From the NCBI RefSeq assembly GCF_029867415.1, contig NC_081184.1, positions 76,730,364 through 76,794,363 of the forward strand: a stretch of 64,000 bases of DNA. Direction: 5' to 3'. The notes beneath the pieces were generated by a model. It saw nothing but the letters and a program-made list of their open reading frames with translations. It made no database searches and was not told where the DNA came from. Shown here one piece after another: positions 32,908 through 43,186 of the stretch. A program made the translations under genes and the position numbers. The DNA comes from Vicia villosa (taxonomy: Eukaryota > Streptophyta > Magnoliopsida > Fabales > Fabaceae). Within the stretch, counting starts at the first letter, position 1, and the number at the start of each line of letters is the position of its first letter.

Positions 32908-35346
32908 CTAAGACGACCCTAGCCTTGACAAGATCTTGGCCAGCATCTCTTGAACGCCATTGTTGTGCTCATTCTGCTTCTCTATGAAAGCTCTAAACTC
33001 ATCCTGGTTCTTCTGAAGAACTTCCAGAGTCCTTGCAAGACGAGAAGGTTCATCAGAAGAAGCTTCACCGCTTCTAACCACAGGAATAGCATTGTGATCT
33101 GTAGCTTCCATAGATAGATCATTTGCAGGGATTTCCTCAACAGGAACTGATTCAGCAACATGATCTTCTACATCTGCTTCTTGCATAGAAGCATCTCCAT
33201 ATTCTGCAGCAGGAATTTCCGAATCTCCATTCTCAAGTGCCTGAAGAATGGCAGCAAGATTCCTGGGAGCAGAAGGACCTTCAAATTCTGGTGGGTCAAC
33301 AACTTCTGGAATGACCAAGCTTGGGTCTTTCTCAGAAGGGTTTTCCCTCAGAAAGTCAAGGAGGGTCTTGAAATCCCCGAGCAGAACTGGATATTGAGGT
33401 ATCCAGACCACAATCTCCCTGCAAGGGTTAGCTTCTAATGCAGCAGCCAGCCTTACTTGTTCCAATTCATCCAAAAAGGGCTTCTCCTCAGCAGCAACAC
33501 AATTTCTGAGAGGATGGTAGTATATACCATTATCACCCTCCAGAAGGTAACCAGGGTAACCAGGAGCAGCAGCCACTAGTCTTTTCTGTACTCCCATTGC
33601 TTCTACTTGAAAATCCTTGCGAAATCTTCTCCAGAGATTTCTTGTAGAAACATCATCCAGACCATTTAGAAATGCATCCTTCAGAAGGTCTAGACTGCTA
33701 ATCACCTCATGTCTGAAAAGTTCCAGGTAGGTATAGGGTTCAGGTTCAGGCGGATTGAAGGTGAATTTGTAGTCAGGGTAGAGAAGACAGTAAGGTTTGG
33801 ATTTTCTGGTAGGTAAGGGATGGGATATAGAAGGTGGAGGTGCGGTGGATGAGGAAGAAGGGATATCTGAGAGAATGATTGATGAAGATGGAATATCAGA
33901 AATGATAGATTGAGAAGAGGATGGAGTATTTGTAAAGGGAATTGGTGAGAAAGATTTATCAGAAGGAGTTGGGGGAAGAATACTTAAAGGTGTGGGGTTT
34001 AGAATGGGAGAGGAGAAGGATGATGAAGAAGGATTTGGTAAGGTGAAGTTTACTTTTGGTTCAGATGGAGGTGATTGGAAAGATGGTTTAAGGACAGAAG
34101 GAGGTGGAGTAAAAACCTGCCTGGAGGTTTGTACAGAAGAAGAAGATCTGGTTCTGCGAAAGGAATCTCTAATCCTTTTATCTCTTCGTTCTTCAGAGTC
34201 CACCTTGTCAGGATCATAGGTGACTCTCAACTTCTTGGCTTTCTGAGCCTCATCTTCTTGGGCTTTTCTTTTTAGCCTAGCCTTTAGTTCCTTCTGATCC
34301 TTCTTCAGAAGACCAGCCTTGGACGGAAGTACTCTGCCACGGATCCAAGCAGGATCAATATCTGATTGCTTCCTAACACAATCTTCCAGGTAAAGCTTGA
34401 CAACCTGATGCAGTTCTTTTTGAAACAAAGAGGCAAAACCTTCAACAGCAACTCTTCTTGACAGAATGTCAGGAAAGCTTGTGCACACAGAAGGTACATT
34501 TTGAATGAGTTCCAGTCTGAACAAATCCACGCCATTGAAAATGGGACCTTGAACTACTCCAAGAAAATGGGACGCATTGAGTTTTCTGATGGAGTCCAGC
34601 ACTTTGCTTTCAATCAGAATGTCTGAAATCATTCTTCCAAAAGGAATAGTCGTTCTTGAAATATGAGGGTACTTCGCCCTTTCGTCTTCTCTTGACTCAA
34701 AGATAGAAGTCTTCAGATTCTCAAACAGAATATGGGAGATGTTGATCTCAGTCTTTTTGCCAATGCAGAAAAGAGTATACTTGTGATCCGGACTGATGTA
34801 GGAGGAGGAGAGCATCCTCTTTCTATGGTGAAGGGAACCCAGAATAATCTCAGCCCATACCTTATAAAACGGCCTTAAGGTGCCTGTGTTATTAGAGTCA
34901 ATTCCAAAAGTCTGAGAGATTTGTTGTTCAACTTTAGACCAATCAACTGATGCATGTCGAAAACCAGTCCAGCCTTCTTCATCATTCAGATTGTAAAGCT
35001 TCCTGATGAGCTTTTCAGTGATAACCACTTCATGCCCTAGCACGAATGAAATGATGGCAGTTGGGGTAACCGTTGCATGTACCCAGAAATCCTTCACAAG
35101 TTCAGGATAAATTGGACCAACCAATCTATCAAGATACTTAGACCATCATTGCTCAAAGATTCTTGCATCACACTTAAAGCCATTTGCTTTTAGGTTGTTG
35201 ATGTCCACAACAGATTCACATAGAACTTCCAGTTCTTTCGTGGGTATTAAGCATGTTTTCAATGGAGCATACTCATATTTGCTTAGAAGGATCTGTGTAG
35301 AGGTGAGCTTTTCTTTTGAGTTCGATGAACAAGAAGATGAGTTCAT
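32908..35346 (-). CDS. Copia envelope-position ORF with 'plant transposon protein'-type domain
   Basis: 813 codons from ATG 35,346 (MNSSSCSSNSKEK) to the stop at 32,908, interrupted once by an in-frame TGA at about 35,146-35,148. N-terminal third: the domain shared with antisense gene A of element 1 (YPELVKDFWVHATV, IISFVLGHEVVITEKLIRKL, FYKVWAEIILGSLHHRKR, IPFGRMISDILIESK). Middle: Lys/Arg-rich stretch, then a long Ser/Pro-rich disordered segment. C-terminal part: a folded-looking region (YTYLELFRHEVISSLDLLKD) and a terminal coiled coil (VLQKNQDEFRAFIEKQNEH). I see no signal peptide or membrane anchor, so a true envelope role is unsupported. Upstream lies a promoter-like leader. In Sireviruses this slot is called envelope-like; function is unknown. 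Confidence 0.75.
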
Positions 35347-35411
35347 GATGATTATGCTTTGAGATCAAATCAAAAACTAGGGTTTGAAAAAAAAATGCAA
35401 CGAAGGGGATG

Positions 35412-35475
35412 CACAAGAGAGAGAGAGAGAAAGAGAGAAAAAGAGGGAATGAAGATGAAGCGGGTTATTTAAAAG
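35412..35475 (-). promoter_or_regulatory. Promoter/5' UTR-like leader of the envelope-position ORF
   Basis: On the minus strand TTTAAATAACC (35,464-35,474) is followed by a CT-repeat leader (about 35,407-35,445) and an AAACCCTAG telo-box-like motif near 35,380, then ATG at 35,346. This is the structure of a typical plant pol II leader. The segment 35,476-35,680 up to the end of INT has no coding signal. Confidence 0.5.
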
Positions 35476-35680
35476 ATTTGAAAATAAAGAAATCATTATG
35501 CATTTAATGAGAAATGACATTAGGAGAGAGAACATGGTAAATGAAATGATTTAACACAGTTAACTAGGTCGGCATCTTTTCAACTGCACGCTTTGTACTA
35601 ACCGCACAGACACGTGTTCACCATCAGATAATGGATGACAGCTGTAGAATATGAATAGACTTTACGCCTTTTGATTCTGA

Positions 35681-37267
35681 TCACTGCTTCTGATTGTCAT
35701 TCTTAAGAAATGATCTGGTTCTGATAGGATCATCTTTCTTCCCAAGAATCACATCTTCTGAATGAGCTGAAGCAAGTCTAGGTGATCTTCTGACTGTAGG
35801 TTCTTCAGAGATTCTCAGATTCTCTAAAGATGCAGCAACTTGATCTTCTGATTCGGTACTTCTGAGTTTGCCAGCTTCTGCAGCTTTGCTTCTTGGTTCT
35901 ACTGCTTCTGATATATCAATATCAAAATCTGCAAAATTCTCAAACTGCTTTGGTTTTTCAAGACCAAGCTTATCATCAAATCTGATATTGATTGATTCTT
36001 CTACAATCAATGTTTCACTATTGTATACTCTGTAGCCTTTAGAGCGTTCAGAATATCCAAGAAGGAAACACTTTTGTGCTTTAGAATCAAACTTACCAAG
36101 ATGATCTTTAGTATTCAGAATAAAACATACACATCCAAAAGGATGGAAATATGAAATGTTGGGCTTTCTGTTCTTCCACAATTCATAAGGAGTCTTATTT
36201 AGAATAGGTCTGATAGAGATTCTATTCTGAATATAACACGCAGTGTTAATTGCTTCTGCCCAGAAATGCTTAGCCATATTGGTTTCATTGATCATGGTTC
36301 TGGCCATTTCTTGTAGAGTCCGATTCTTTCGCTCTACAACTCCATTTTGCCGTGGAGTTCTAGGGCAAGAGAAATCATGGGCAATACCATTTTCTTTGAA
36401 GAACTCCTCAAAGAATCTGTTCTCAAATTCGCCACCATGATCACTTCTGACCTTTATGATTTTACACTCTTTCTCAGATTGGATCTGAGTGCAGAATTCA
36501 AAGAACACTGAATGAGACTCATCCTTGTGTTTCAAGAACTTTACCCATGTCCAGCGGCTATAATCATCAACGATGACTAATCCATATTTCTTCCCTCTGA
36601 CAGATGCTTTTTTGACTGGGCCAAATAGATCAATGTGCAAGAGTTCTAACGGCCTTGAGGTAAAAACAACATTCTTAGACTTGAGTGCAGGTCTGGAGAA
36701 CTTGCCCTTCTGACATGCTTCACAGAGAGCATGTGATTTGTATTTCAGATTTGGGAGTCCTCTGACTAGATTTAGTTTGTTAATCTGAGAAATCTTTCTC
36801 AAACTAGCATGACCTAATCTTCTGTGCCAGACCCATTGCTCTTCAGAAACAGACATAAGACAAGTCACCTTCTGCTTCTCAAGATCAGAAAGATCAATCT
36901 TATAAATGTTGTTCTTCCTCTTGCCTGTAAATAGGATTGAGCCATCCTTCTGACTTACAGCCTTGCAAGACTTTTGATTGAAGATTATATCATAACCATT
37001 GTCACTTAATTGACTTATGGACAATAAGTTATGCGTTAATCCTTCTACAAGAAGTACATTAGTTATGGAAGGAGAGTTACCAAGACTTATGGTTCCAGAG
37101 CCAATGATTTTGCCCTTCTGATCTCCTCCAAACTTGACTTCTCCACCTGGTTTAAGCACCAGGTCTTGGAATGTAGACCTTCTTCCCGTCATGTGTCGCG
37201 AGCACCCAGAGTCCAGGTACCATGACATTTTGCTTTTTGTCCTCTTTTCCGCCAAGGATATCTGCAA
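35681..37267 (-). CDS. Copia protease-integrase, truncated before RT
   Basis: Protease active site D19 in LDSGCSRHMTG. Integrase zinc finger H148, H153, C182, C185. Catalytic triad D213 (HIDLFG), D276 (RSDHGGEF), E312 (GVVERKNRT), with 35 residues between the last two. The C-terminal region contains the GCVCFILN and LLGYSERSKGYRVYN blocks typical of copia. The frame ends normally-looking at NDNQKQ and a stop at 35,681, exactly where the linker to RT should follow. There is no trace of RT motifs (YVDD, SLYGLKQ) down to 31,592. GAG overlaps in another frame, so one base change near 37,245-37,265 separates them. Confidence 0.92.
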   Translation of the reverse strand: MQISLAEKRTKSKMSWYLDSGCSRHMTGRRSTFQDLVLKPGGEVKFGGDQKGKIIGSGTISLGNSPSITNVLLVEGLTHNLLSISQLSDNGYDIIFNQKSCKAVSQKDGSILFTGKRKNNIYKIDLSDLEKQKVTCLMSVSEEQWVWHRRLGHASLRKISQINKLNLVRGLPNLKYKSHALCEACQKGKFSRPALKSKNVVFTSRPLELLHIDLFGPVKKASVRGKKYGLVIVDDYSRWTWVKFLKHKDESHSVFFEFCTQIQSEKECKIIKVRSDHGGEFENRFFEEFFKENGIAHDFSCPRTPRQNGVVERKNRTLQEMARTMINETNMAKHFWAEAINTACYIQNRISIRPILNKTPYELWKNRKPNISYFHPFGCVCFILNTKDHLGKFDSKAQKCFLLGYSERSKGYRVYNSETLIVEESINIRFDDKLGLEKPKQFENFADFDIDISEAVEPRSKAAEAGKLRSTESEDQVAASLENLRISEEPTVRRSPRLASAHSEDVILGKKDDPIRTRSFLKNDNQKQ

Positions 37268-39077
37268 TAGGAATAATCTTTTCCTTAGGTACCCACAATT
37301 TCTTGGGTCCTTTCTTGTTAGTTCTCCTCAAGTTCTGATTGAACTTGGGTTTAGCAAAATATTTAACAGGAGGAACAGCATGATATTCCTTATTCCGAGT
37401 TCCATGATATTTCTTAGGTTGTGTCACATGCTTCTTGGTGTGTGTTATGTGAAAACTTTGTGCATGTGATGTGTGCTTAATATCATGGGAGTGGCCAAAT
37501 TTAAATTGGTTATACAGAGGCTTGTATGATATTTTCATATCATCCACAGATTCAAGCTTGTATGGGATTTCAACCTCATAACCAATGCCAATTCTCTTGT
37601 TCCCAGACACAACATATATCATAGAAGCTAGCTGACTTCTGCCAATACTTCTAGATAAGAACTTCCTGAAACTTAAATCATATTCTTTCAGAATATGATT
37701 CAGACTGGGAGTGGATTTTTCTGAATCAGAAGGAGATCCAACATTATTGGATAATTTTAAAACTTTTTCTTTTAATTCAGAATTTTCCAACTCAAGCTTC
37801 TTAGTTTCAAATTCAAATTGCTTTTTCAGCTTTTTGTATTTGATACTAAGATGAGCTTTTAATTCAAGAAGCTCTGTTAGACTGGAAACTAACTCTTCTC
37901 TAGATAGTTCAGAAAATACCTCTTCAGAATCTGATTCTGATGTAGATTCTGATCCATCATCTTCTGTCGCCATCAGCACAAAGTTTGCCTGCTCTCCTTC
38001 AGAGTCTGATCCTAATTCTGATTCAGAAACATCCCATGTTGCCATAAGACCTTTCTTCTTATGAAACTTCTTCTTGGGATTCTCCTTCTGAAGTTTCGGA
38101 CACTCATTCTTGTAATGTCCAGGCTCATTGCACTCATAGCAGACAGCCTTCTTCTTGTCAGATCTTCTGTCACCAGAAGATTCTCCACGTTCAAATTTCT
38201 TTGAACTTCTGAAGCCTCTGAACTTCCTTTGCTTGCTCTTCCAGAGTTGGTTCACCCTTCTGGAGATCATGGACAGTTCATCTTCTTCTTCAGATTCTGA
38301 TTCTTCAGGATCTTCTTCTCTAGCCTGAAAAGCGTTAGTGCATTTTTTAACATTAGATTTTAATGCAATAGACTTACCTTTCTTCTGAGGCTCGTTTGCG
38401 TCCAGCTCTATTTCATGGCTTCTCAAGGCACTGATAAGCTCTTCCAAAGAAACTTCATTCAGATTCTTGGCAATCTTGAATGCTGTTACCATTGGACCCC
38501 ATCTTCTGGGTAAGCTTCTGATAATCTTCTTTACATGATCAGCCTTGGTGTAGCCTTTATCCAGAACTCTCAATCCAGCAGTTAGAGTTTGAAATCTTGA
38601 GAACATCTTCTCAATATCTTCATCATCCTCCATCTTGAAGGCTTCATATTTCTGGATTAGAGCAAGAGCTTTAGTCTCCTTGACTTGAGCATTTCCTTCA
38701 TGAGTCATTTTCAAGGACTCATATATGTCATGGGCCGTTTCCCTGTTAGATATCTTCTCATACTCAGCATGAGAGACAGCATTCAGCAAAACAGTCCTGC
38801 ATTTGTGATGATTTTTGAAATCTTTCTTTTGATCATCAGTCATTTCGCTTCTCATGAGCCTTACACCAGTAGCTTTAACAGGATGTTTGTAACCATCCAA
38901 CAGAAGATCCCATAGGTCAGCATCCAGACCAAGAAAGTAACTTTCCAGTTTATCTTTCCAGTATTCAAAGTTTTCACCATCAAATACTGGTGGTCCAGTA
39001 TAACCATTGTTACCATTGTATTGCTCTGCAGAGCCAGATGTAGATGCAGCTGGATTTGTTGGAATTTTACCAGCCAT
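37152..39077 (-). CDS. Copia GAG
   Basis: 641 aa from ATG 39,077. N-terminal capsid: FDGENFEYWKDKLESYFLGL (about residues 33-52) and the later SLPRRWGPMVTAFKIAKNL block, typical of copia gag domains. CCHC knuckle at residues 313-326 (CYECNEPGHYKNEC). An acidic Glu/Ser-rich stretch and a long coiled coil (ELLELKAHLSIKYKKLKK) follow, as in Sirevirus GAGs. The final part runs into the protease region in a different frame and ends in RPGA. The knuckle and capsid look intact. Role: particle formation and RNA packaging. Confidence 0.9.
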   Translation of the reverse strand: MAGKIPTNPAASTSGSAEQYNGNNGYTGPPVFDGENFEYWKDKLESYFLGLDADLWDLLLDGYKHPVKATGVRLMRSEMTDDQKKDFKNHHKCRTVLLNAVSHAEYEKISNRETAHDIYESLKMTHEGNAQVKETKALALIQKYEAFKMEDDEDIEKMFSRFQTLTAGLRVLDKGYTKADHVKKIIRSLPRRWGPMVTAFKIAKNLNEVSLEELISALRSHEIELDANEPQKKGKSIALKSNVKKCTNAFQAREEDPEESESEEEDELSMISRRVNQLWKSKQRKFRGFRSSKKFERGESSGDRRSDKKKAVCYECNEPGHYKNECPKLQKENPKKKFHKKKGLMATWDVSESELGSDSEGEQANFVLMATEDDGSESTSESDSEEVFSELSREELVSSLTELLELKAHLSIKYKKLKKQFEFETKKLELENSELKEKVLKLSNNVGSPSDSEKSTPSLNHILKEYDLSFRKFLSRSIGRSQLASMIYVVSGNKRIGIGYEVEIPYKLESVDDMKISYKPLYNQFKFGHSHDIKHTSHAQSFHITHTKKHVTQPKKYHGTRNKEYHAVPPVKYFAKPKFNQNLRRTNKKGPKKLWVPKEKIIPIADILGGKEDKKQNVMVPGLWVLATHDGKKVYIPRPGA

Positions 39078-39149
39078 CTTTTACTGAAGCGTTTTTCTCT
39101 TCCTGAATCTTTTCTAAACACGGTTAAGTGCTTGCACCTTAGAACCGGC

Positions 39150-39161
39150 GCTCTGATGCCA
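39150..39161 (-). other. Copia primer-binding site
   Basis: Minus-strand TGGCATCAGAGC lies two bases after the 5' LTR. It matches the usual initiator-tRNA-Met site TGGTATCAGAGC at all but one position. Confidence 0.75.
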
Positions 39162-39163
39162 AT

Positions 39164-40354
39164 TGAAGGATAGAAAAACACTTAGAAAGGGGGGGTTTGA
39201 ATAAGTGTAGTCTTAAAAACTTGAACGATAAAAATAAATTGCACAGTTATTTTTATCCTGGTTCGTTGTTAACTAAACTACTCCAGTCCACCCCCACAGA
39301 GTGATTTACCTCACCTGAGGATTTAATCCACTAATCGCAACAGATTACAATGGTTTTCCACTTAGTCCGCGACTAAGTCTTCTAGAGTATCCTGATCACA
39401 ACCTGATCACTCCAGGAACAAATGCTTAGACACAAGCTAAGACTTTCTTAGAGTATCCTGACCACCACTTGATCACTCTAATTACAACTGCTTAGACACA
39501 AGCTAAGACTTTCTAGAGTATCCTGATCAACACTTGATCACTCTAGTTACTTACAAATTAATGTAATCAATTCTAAGAGTATTACAAATGCCTCTGAAAA
39601 GCTATAATCACAACAACGTTTAAGCTTAATCTCACTAATATATTACAACAGCAATGTAGTGAGCTTTGATGAAGATGAAGTTTCTGAGCTTTGAGTTTGA
39701 GCAGCGTTTCAGCAAGTTAATTGTTAGCAAATCGTCAACCTTGTTTCTCATCAGAACTTCATATTTATAGGCGTTTGAGAAGATGACCGTTGGGTGCATT
39801 TAATGCTTTGCGTGTTCCGTACAGCATTGCATTTAATGTTTCACGCTTTTGTCAACTACCTCGAGCCTTGTTCACGTTGTGTCTACTGACGTTGCCTTTA
39901 ATAGCTTCCAACGTTCCTTTTGTCAGTCAGCGTAGCCTGCCACCTGTACTTTCTTCTGATCTGATGTTTGTGAATATAATATTTGAATATCATCAGAGTC
40001 AAACAGCTTGGTGCATAGCATCTTCTTGTCTTCTGACCTTGAAGTGCTTCTGAGCGTGATACCATGAGAACTTCAGTGCTTCTGCTTATGATCTCAAGTT
40101 CTTCTGATGCTTCCATAGACCCATGTTCTGATTCTGCCTTGACCATCTTCTGATGTCTTGCCAGACCATGTTCTGATGTTGCATGCTGAACCTTCTGAGA
40201 CAAAGCTTCTGAGCGCTAATTTGTGCATACTCTTTATATATTTCCTGAAAGGGAAATTGCAATGTATTAGAGTACCACATTATCTCACACAAAATTCATA
40301 TCCTTGTTATCATCAAAACTAATAATATTGATCAGAACAAATCTTGTTCTAACA
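39164..40354 (-). repeat. Copia 5' LTR
   Basis: On the minus strand it begins TGTTAGAACAAG and ends CTATCCTTCA, with a TATA box at 39,762-39,769. It is 15 bp shorter than its partner, owing to a deletion near 39,615. Confidence 0.92.
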
Positions 40355-40757
40355 CTACCCTCCTATGGTATGGATAGCCCTGAAGAGCTAAAAGAACATA
40401 AACTTTTAATTTTATGGTAATTGCTTCTAATTGCTTGCTCTGGTTTAAATTCAAACTTTCCTTTTTTCAAAAAAACCTTCAAAAAGGCTACGCTTATTTT
40501 ACAAGCTAAAGTCCTTAACACTTTCAAACATTTCAAAGTGAGCAAAGCAATTAAGAGCCCATGGATAACCATGGATACAAAGGGTGCTTTAAACCTTCCC
40601 TTTGTATAATCTACCCCCCGAACTCGATCTCTTTTTCAAAAAGGTTTTTTTCTGTTCTTTTAGCCTTTCTTTAAATTGGATAAAATAAAATTCGGTGGCG
40701 ACTCTTGCTTACCGCGACATTTCTTTAAAAGTCAGTTCTCCCACCGTATTACAGAAC

Positions 40758-40775
40758 TGGCGACTCTGCTGGGGA
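40758..40775 (+). other. Element Y primer-binding site (tRNA-Arg type)
   Basis: TGGCGACTCTGCTGGGGA starts four bases after the end of LTR A. This is the site reported for Ogre elements, complementary to tRNA-Arg. The 40,776-41,492 stretch before ORF1 is untranslated leader without a supported gene. Confidence 0.85.
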
Positions 40776-41492
40776 TATTTCGAATAAAAAGAGGGGTTAC
40801 CTTAAAGTTTAGGATCACTTAAATGTTTTCTATTGTTTGCTTTGCTTGCTTTATTTTTTCAGGGCTGTTTTGGGAATTAAATGAAGGACGAATCCTATTC
40901 CCGGATTCAAGTACACTTAAGATAGGAAGTGGCATAGTCATGGCGACCTCCTTCAAGTATGTGGAGGATTGGTCAATATGAGAGTTCACGCTTAAGTTAG
41001 GCCTCTATGGGTGTTTGCGTGCTTCTCTTGTATGAGGGAGGTTCGTGCGGATATCTGTGGGTGAGTCGGAGCTTAAGGACCTTTAGTTACCTTTAACCCA
41101 TCTTGACTTTTAGGAACGTAGTGGGGGTACTATTCTTGATGTATGTTGAGAGCATAGTCGCTACCCGATACTACAACTCAGATAAGTTCTTTCTCAAAGT
41201 ATCATTGCATGGTATGTATGTATCATGTTCGAGGGTGCTTTAGGAGGGCTGACAATTCTGGGTAACTCGGTAGAACCCGTTGCTGATATCATCCTTATCC
41301 TTAGAAGTACCTCTAGGGAAGGGTATCTCACCTGGTCAAAACTCCACGCAAGCCAAGCCTAAGGAAATTGTGTGATTTGTGTGGACTTAGTTGTGTTTGT
41401 GCCTCATGCATACATGCATCATTCATACATATCATGACTAACCCATTTCAAGGAACTGAAGGATCTTAACCATATGTTATTTTGTAGGTTAT

Positions 41493-42968
41493 TTGAATAT
41501 GGAAATCAAAGTTCGTAAACCGTTCTTTCTTAATTTCAAGAAAGTGCCTACATCATTGAAGGTTTTCTGTGACAAAATTTCTGGTTCTCTCAGGTTTAGT
41601 GAGTCTCTCAACACGCTTGTAAGCTTAGTGCGAACTAATGTGGATGAAACTCTTCTCAATACTATGATTCAATTCTATGATCCTCTGCTACATTGCTTCA
41701 CTTATAGAGATTTTCAGTTGATACCATCCTTGGAAGAGTTCTCATACTTGTTGGGACTTCCTGTACTCGATCGGATCCCTTATACTGGTAAAGAAAAAGA
41801 CCCTAAGTGGGAAGACATTGCTGCTGCCCTACACCTACCAAAAGCTGAGATTGAGAAGGTTTGGATTAGTAAGAAAGAATACTTTGAATTACCTCTTGAC
41901 TTCCTCTACGAAAAGGCGAAGATTTTCGCTAAGGCTTCAAGCATTGATGCTTTAGAAAGTGTTTTATCTTTGCTAATTTATGGGCAATTATTATTCCACC
42001 ATTATGATAAAATTGTTGATTTGGCTGCTATCAAGGTATTTCTCAGTAAGAATCTCGTTCCTACCCTACTTGGTGACTTATTACACTCTATTCATTTTCG
42101 AGCGTCAAAAAGGAAAGTTTGTGTTCTTGGATGTGCTCCTCTGTTGCATAAGTGGTTTATTTTGCACTTACCCCGCTCCATAAGAAGGAATGAAGAAGGT
42201 TTAACTTGGGCTCAGAGAATTATGAAGCTTTCTTTCGACGACGTCATCTGGAACCAAAAGGAGTTTGAGAGAACTTTGTTGTTTGATTGTTGTGGAGAAT
42301 TCCCCAACATACCTCTTCTTGGTGTTGGAATAACCTATAACCCCATTTTAGCTCGACATCAGTTTGGTTTCGCTTTAAAAGACAAGCCATGTTCCTTATA
42401 TATTATTGCAGAATATTTCAGCTATGATTCTGATGAAGCTAAGAAAAGAGATCTCTTCATTAAAGCCTGGTCAAAAGTAAAGAAAGTTGGTTCAAGAGAC
42501 ATAGGGAGGAGAAACTACATTCCATTGGACTCATACTTCCAATGGATTTATGACCGAGTTGTTGAATTTTGGATGCCATACCCATCTGATACGCCTATAG
42601 TACCAAGAATAGCTCCTTCTGCTGTTCTGGTTGCGTTTGAGCCATATGTCCCTGCTCCAAATGAAGATCTTGTTGCAACTGTTAACCAATTGACGAGAGA
42701 AAGGGATGACTTTGAGAGACGTTTGTGAGAAGCTGAAGCTGAAAAAGAAGTGTTGATAGCAAATGCTAAAGAGCGGGAGGCTTTACTTGACTATTTTTCT
42801 CGCAAATGGAAGATTGAAGATTTTGTTTCTCCGGATCACATCAACTCATGGGAAGAGGAAATTTCCAGGCTTGTCCAAGAAAGAGAAGAGATGATTAAGG
42901 CACACAAGGAAGAAGTCAGGACTCTGAAAAGGAAACGTCGTCAGGAAGACAAAAGTCCCAGAATTTAG
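41493..42968 (+). pseudogene. Element Y ORF1 (Ogre-specific 5' ORF, DUF7745-like)
   Basis: A sense-strand frame between the leader and gag, the position of ORF1 in Ogre elements. It begins MNMEIKVRKPFFLNFKKV and continues with FYDPLLHCFTYRDFQLIPSL, then EEFSYLLGLPVLDRIPYTGK and a WIYDRVVEFWMPYP block. It ends in a coiled coil rich in Glu/Lys/Arg. The main segment (41,493-42,728, 411 codons) ends at TGA. The same frame continues to 42,968 with the rest of the coiled coil, so one point mutation splits it. The FYDP...F...L..LLGL arrangement resembles the PMD of antisense gene B. I believe it matches DUF7745, from memory. Biochemical role unknown. Confidence 0.75.
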
Positions 42969-43186
42969 ATTTTTACATTTTTATTTATTATTTATTTATT
43001 TTTTTTCGCATCTTCACTTTGATGTAACCAATGGATTATGACCTTATGAATTCGTAATTTAATTAATAATGACGTTTTTTTCTTTTGTTTCAATATGTGT
43101 TAAAATCCTTTTATTTCCTTGAAAACATTGCATCTGCACCCACATATCATTCATAAACATTACATCACAGGTTTCTATAAATAGGT
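42969..43186 (+). other. Spacer between ORF1 and gag start of element Y
   Basis: T-rich, untranslated, ending in TACATCACAG at about 43,161-43,170 followed by GTTTCTATAAATAGG. The gag N-terminus expected next is absent; instead LTR B begins at 43,187. Confidence 0.4.

Larger units (their letters stand above)
30386..40354 (-). mobile_element. Sirevirus-type Ty1/copia element lacking RT and RNase H
   Basis: LTRs of 1,206 bp (30,386-31,591) and 1,191 bp (39,164-40,354) are flanked by the 5-bp duplication CTACC (30,381-30,385 and 40,355-40,359). On the minus strand the order is LTR, PBS, GAG, PR-INT, envelope-position ORF, repeats, multiple polypurine tracts, LTR. RT and RNase H, which should follow INT, are absent. 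Sirevirus affiliation rests on the extra 3' ORF, several PPT copies and the elongated CCHC GAG. The LTRs differ by about 16 substitutions and one 15-bp indel (about 1.3%). Confidence 0.92.
28578..40753 (+). repeat. Element Y 5' LTR (LTR A), interrupted by copia insertion
   Basis: Begins TGTCATATCCC and ends CACCGTATTACA. Without the copia element (30,386-40,354 plus one target copy) it is about 2.2 kb. Compared with LTR B it shares the first about 1.2 kb and the last about 0.8 kb but lacks a central block of roughly 1.5 kb, including the TATA region of LTR B. It carries no gene; frames at 29,182-29,982 have no domain. Confidence 0.8.

Noticed and set aside
32908..35346. True retroviral envelope glycoprotein
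   Set aside because: No signal peptide, membrane anchor or Cys-rich ectodomain visible. It has Ser/Pro-rich disorder and coiled coil with a plant transposon-type domain.
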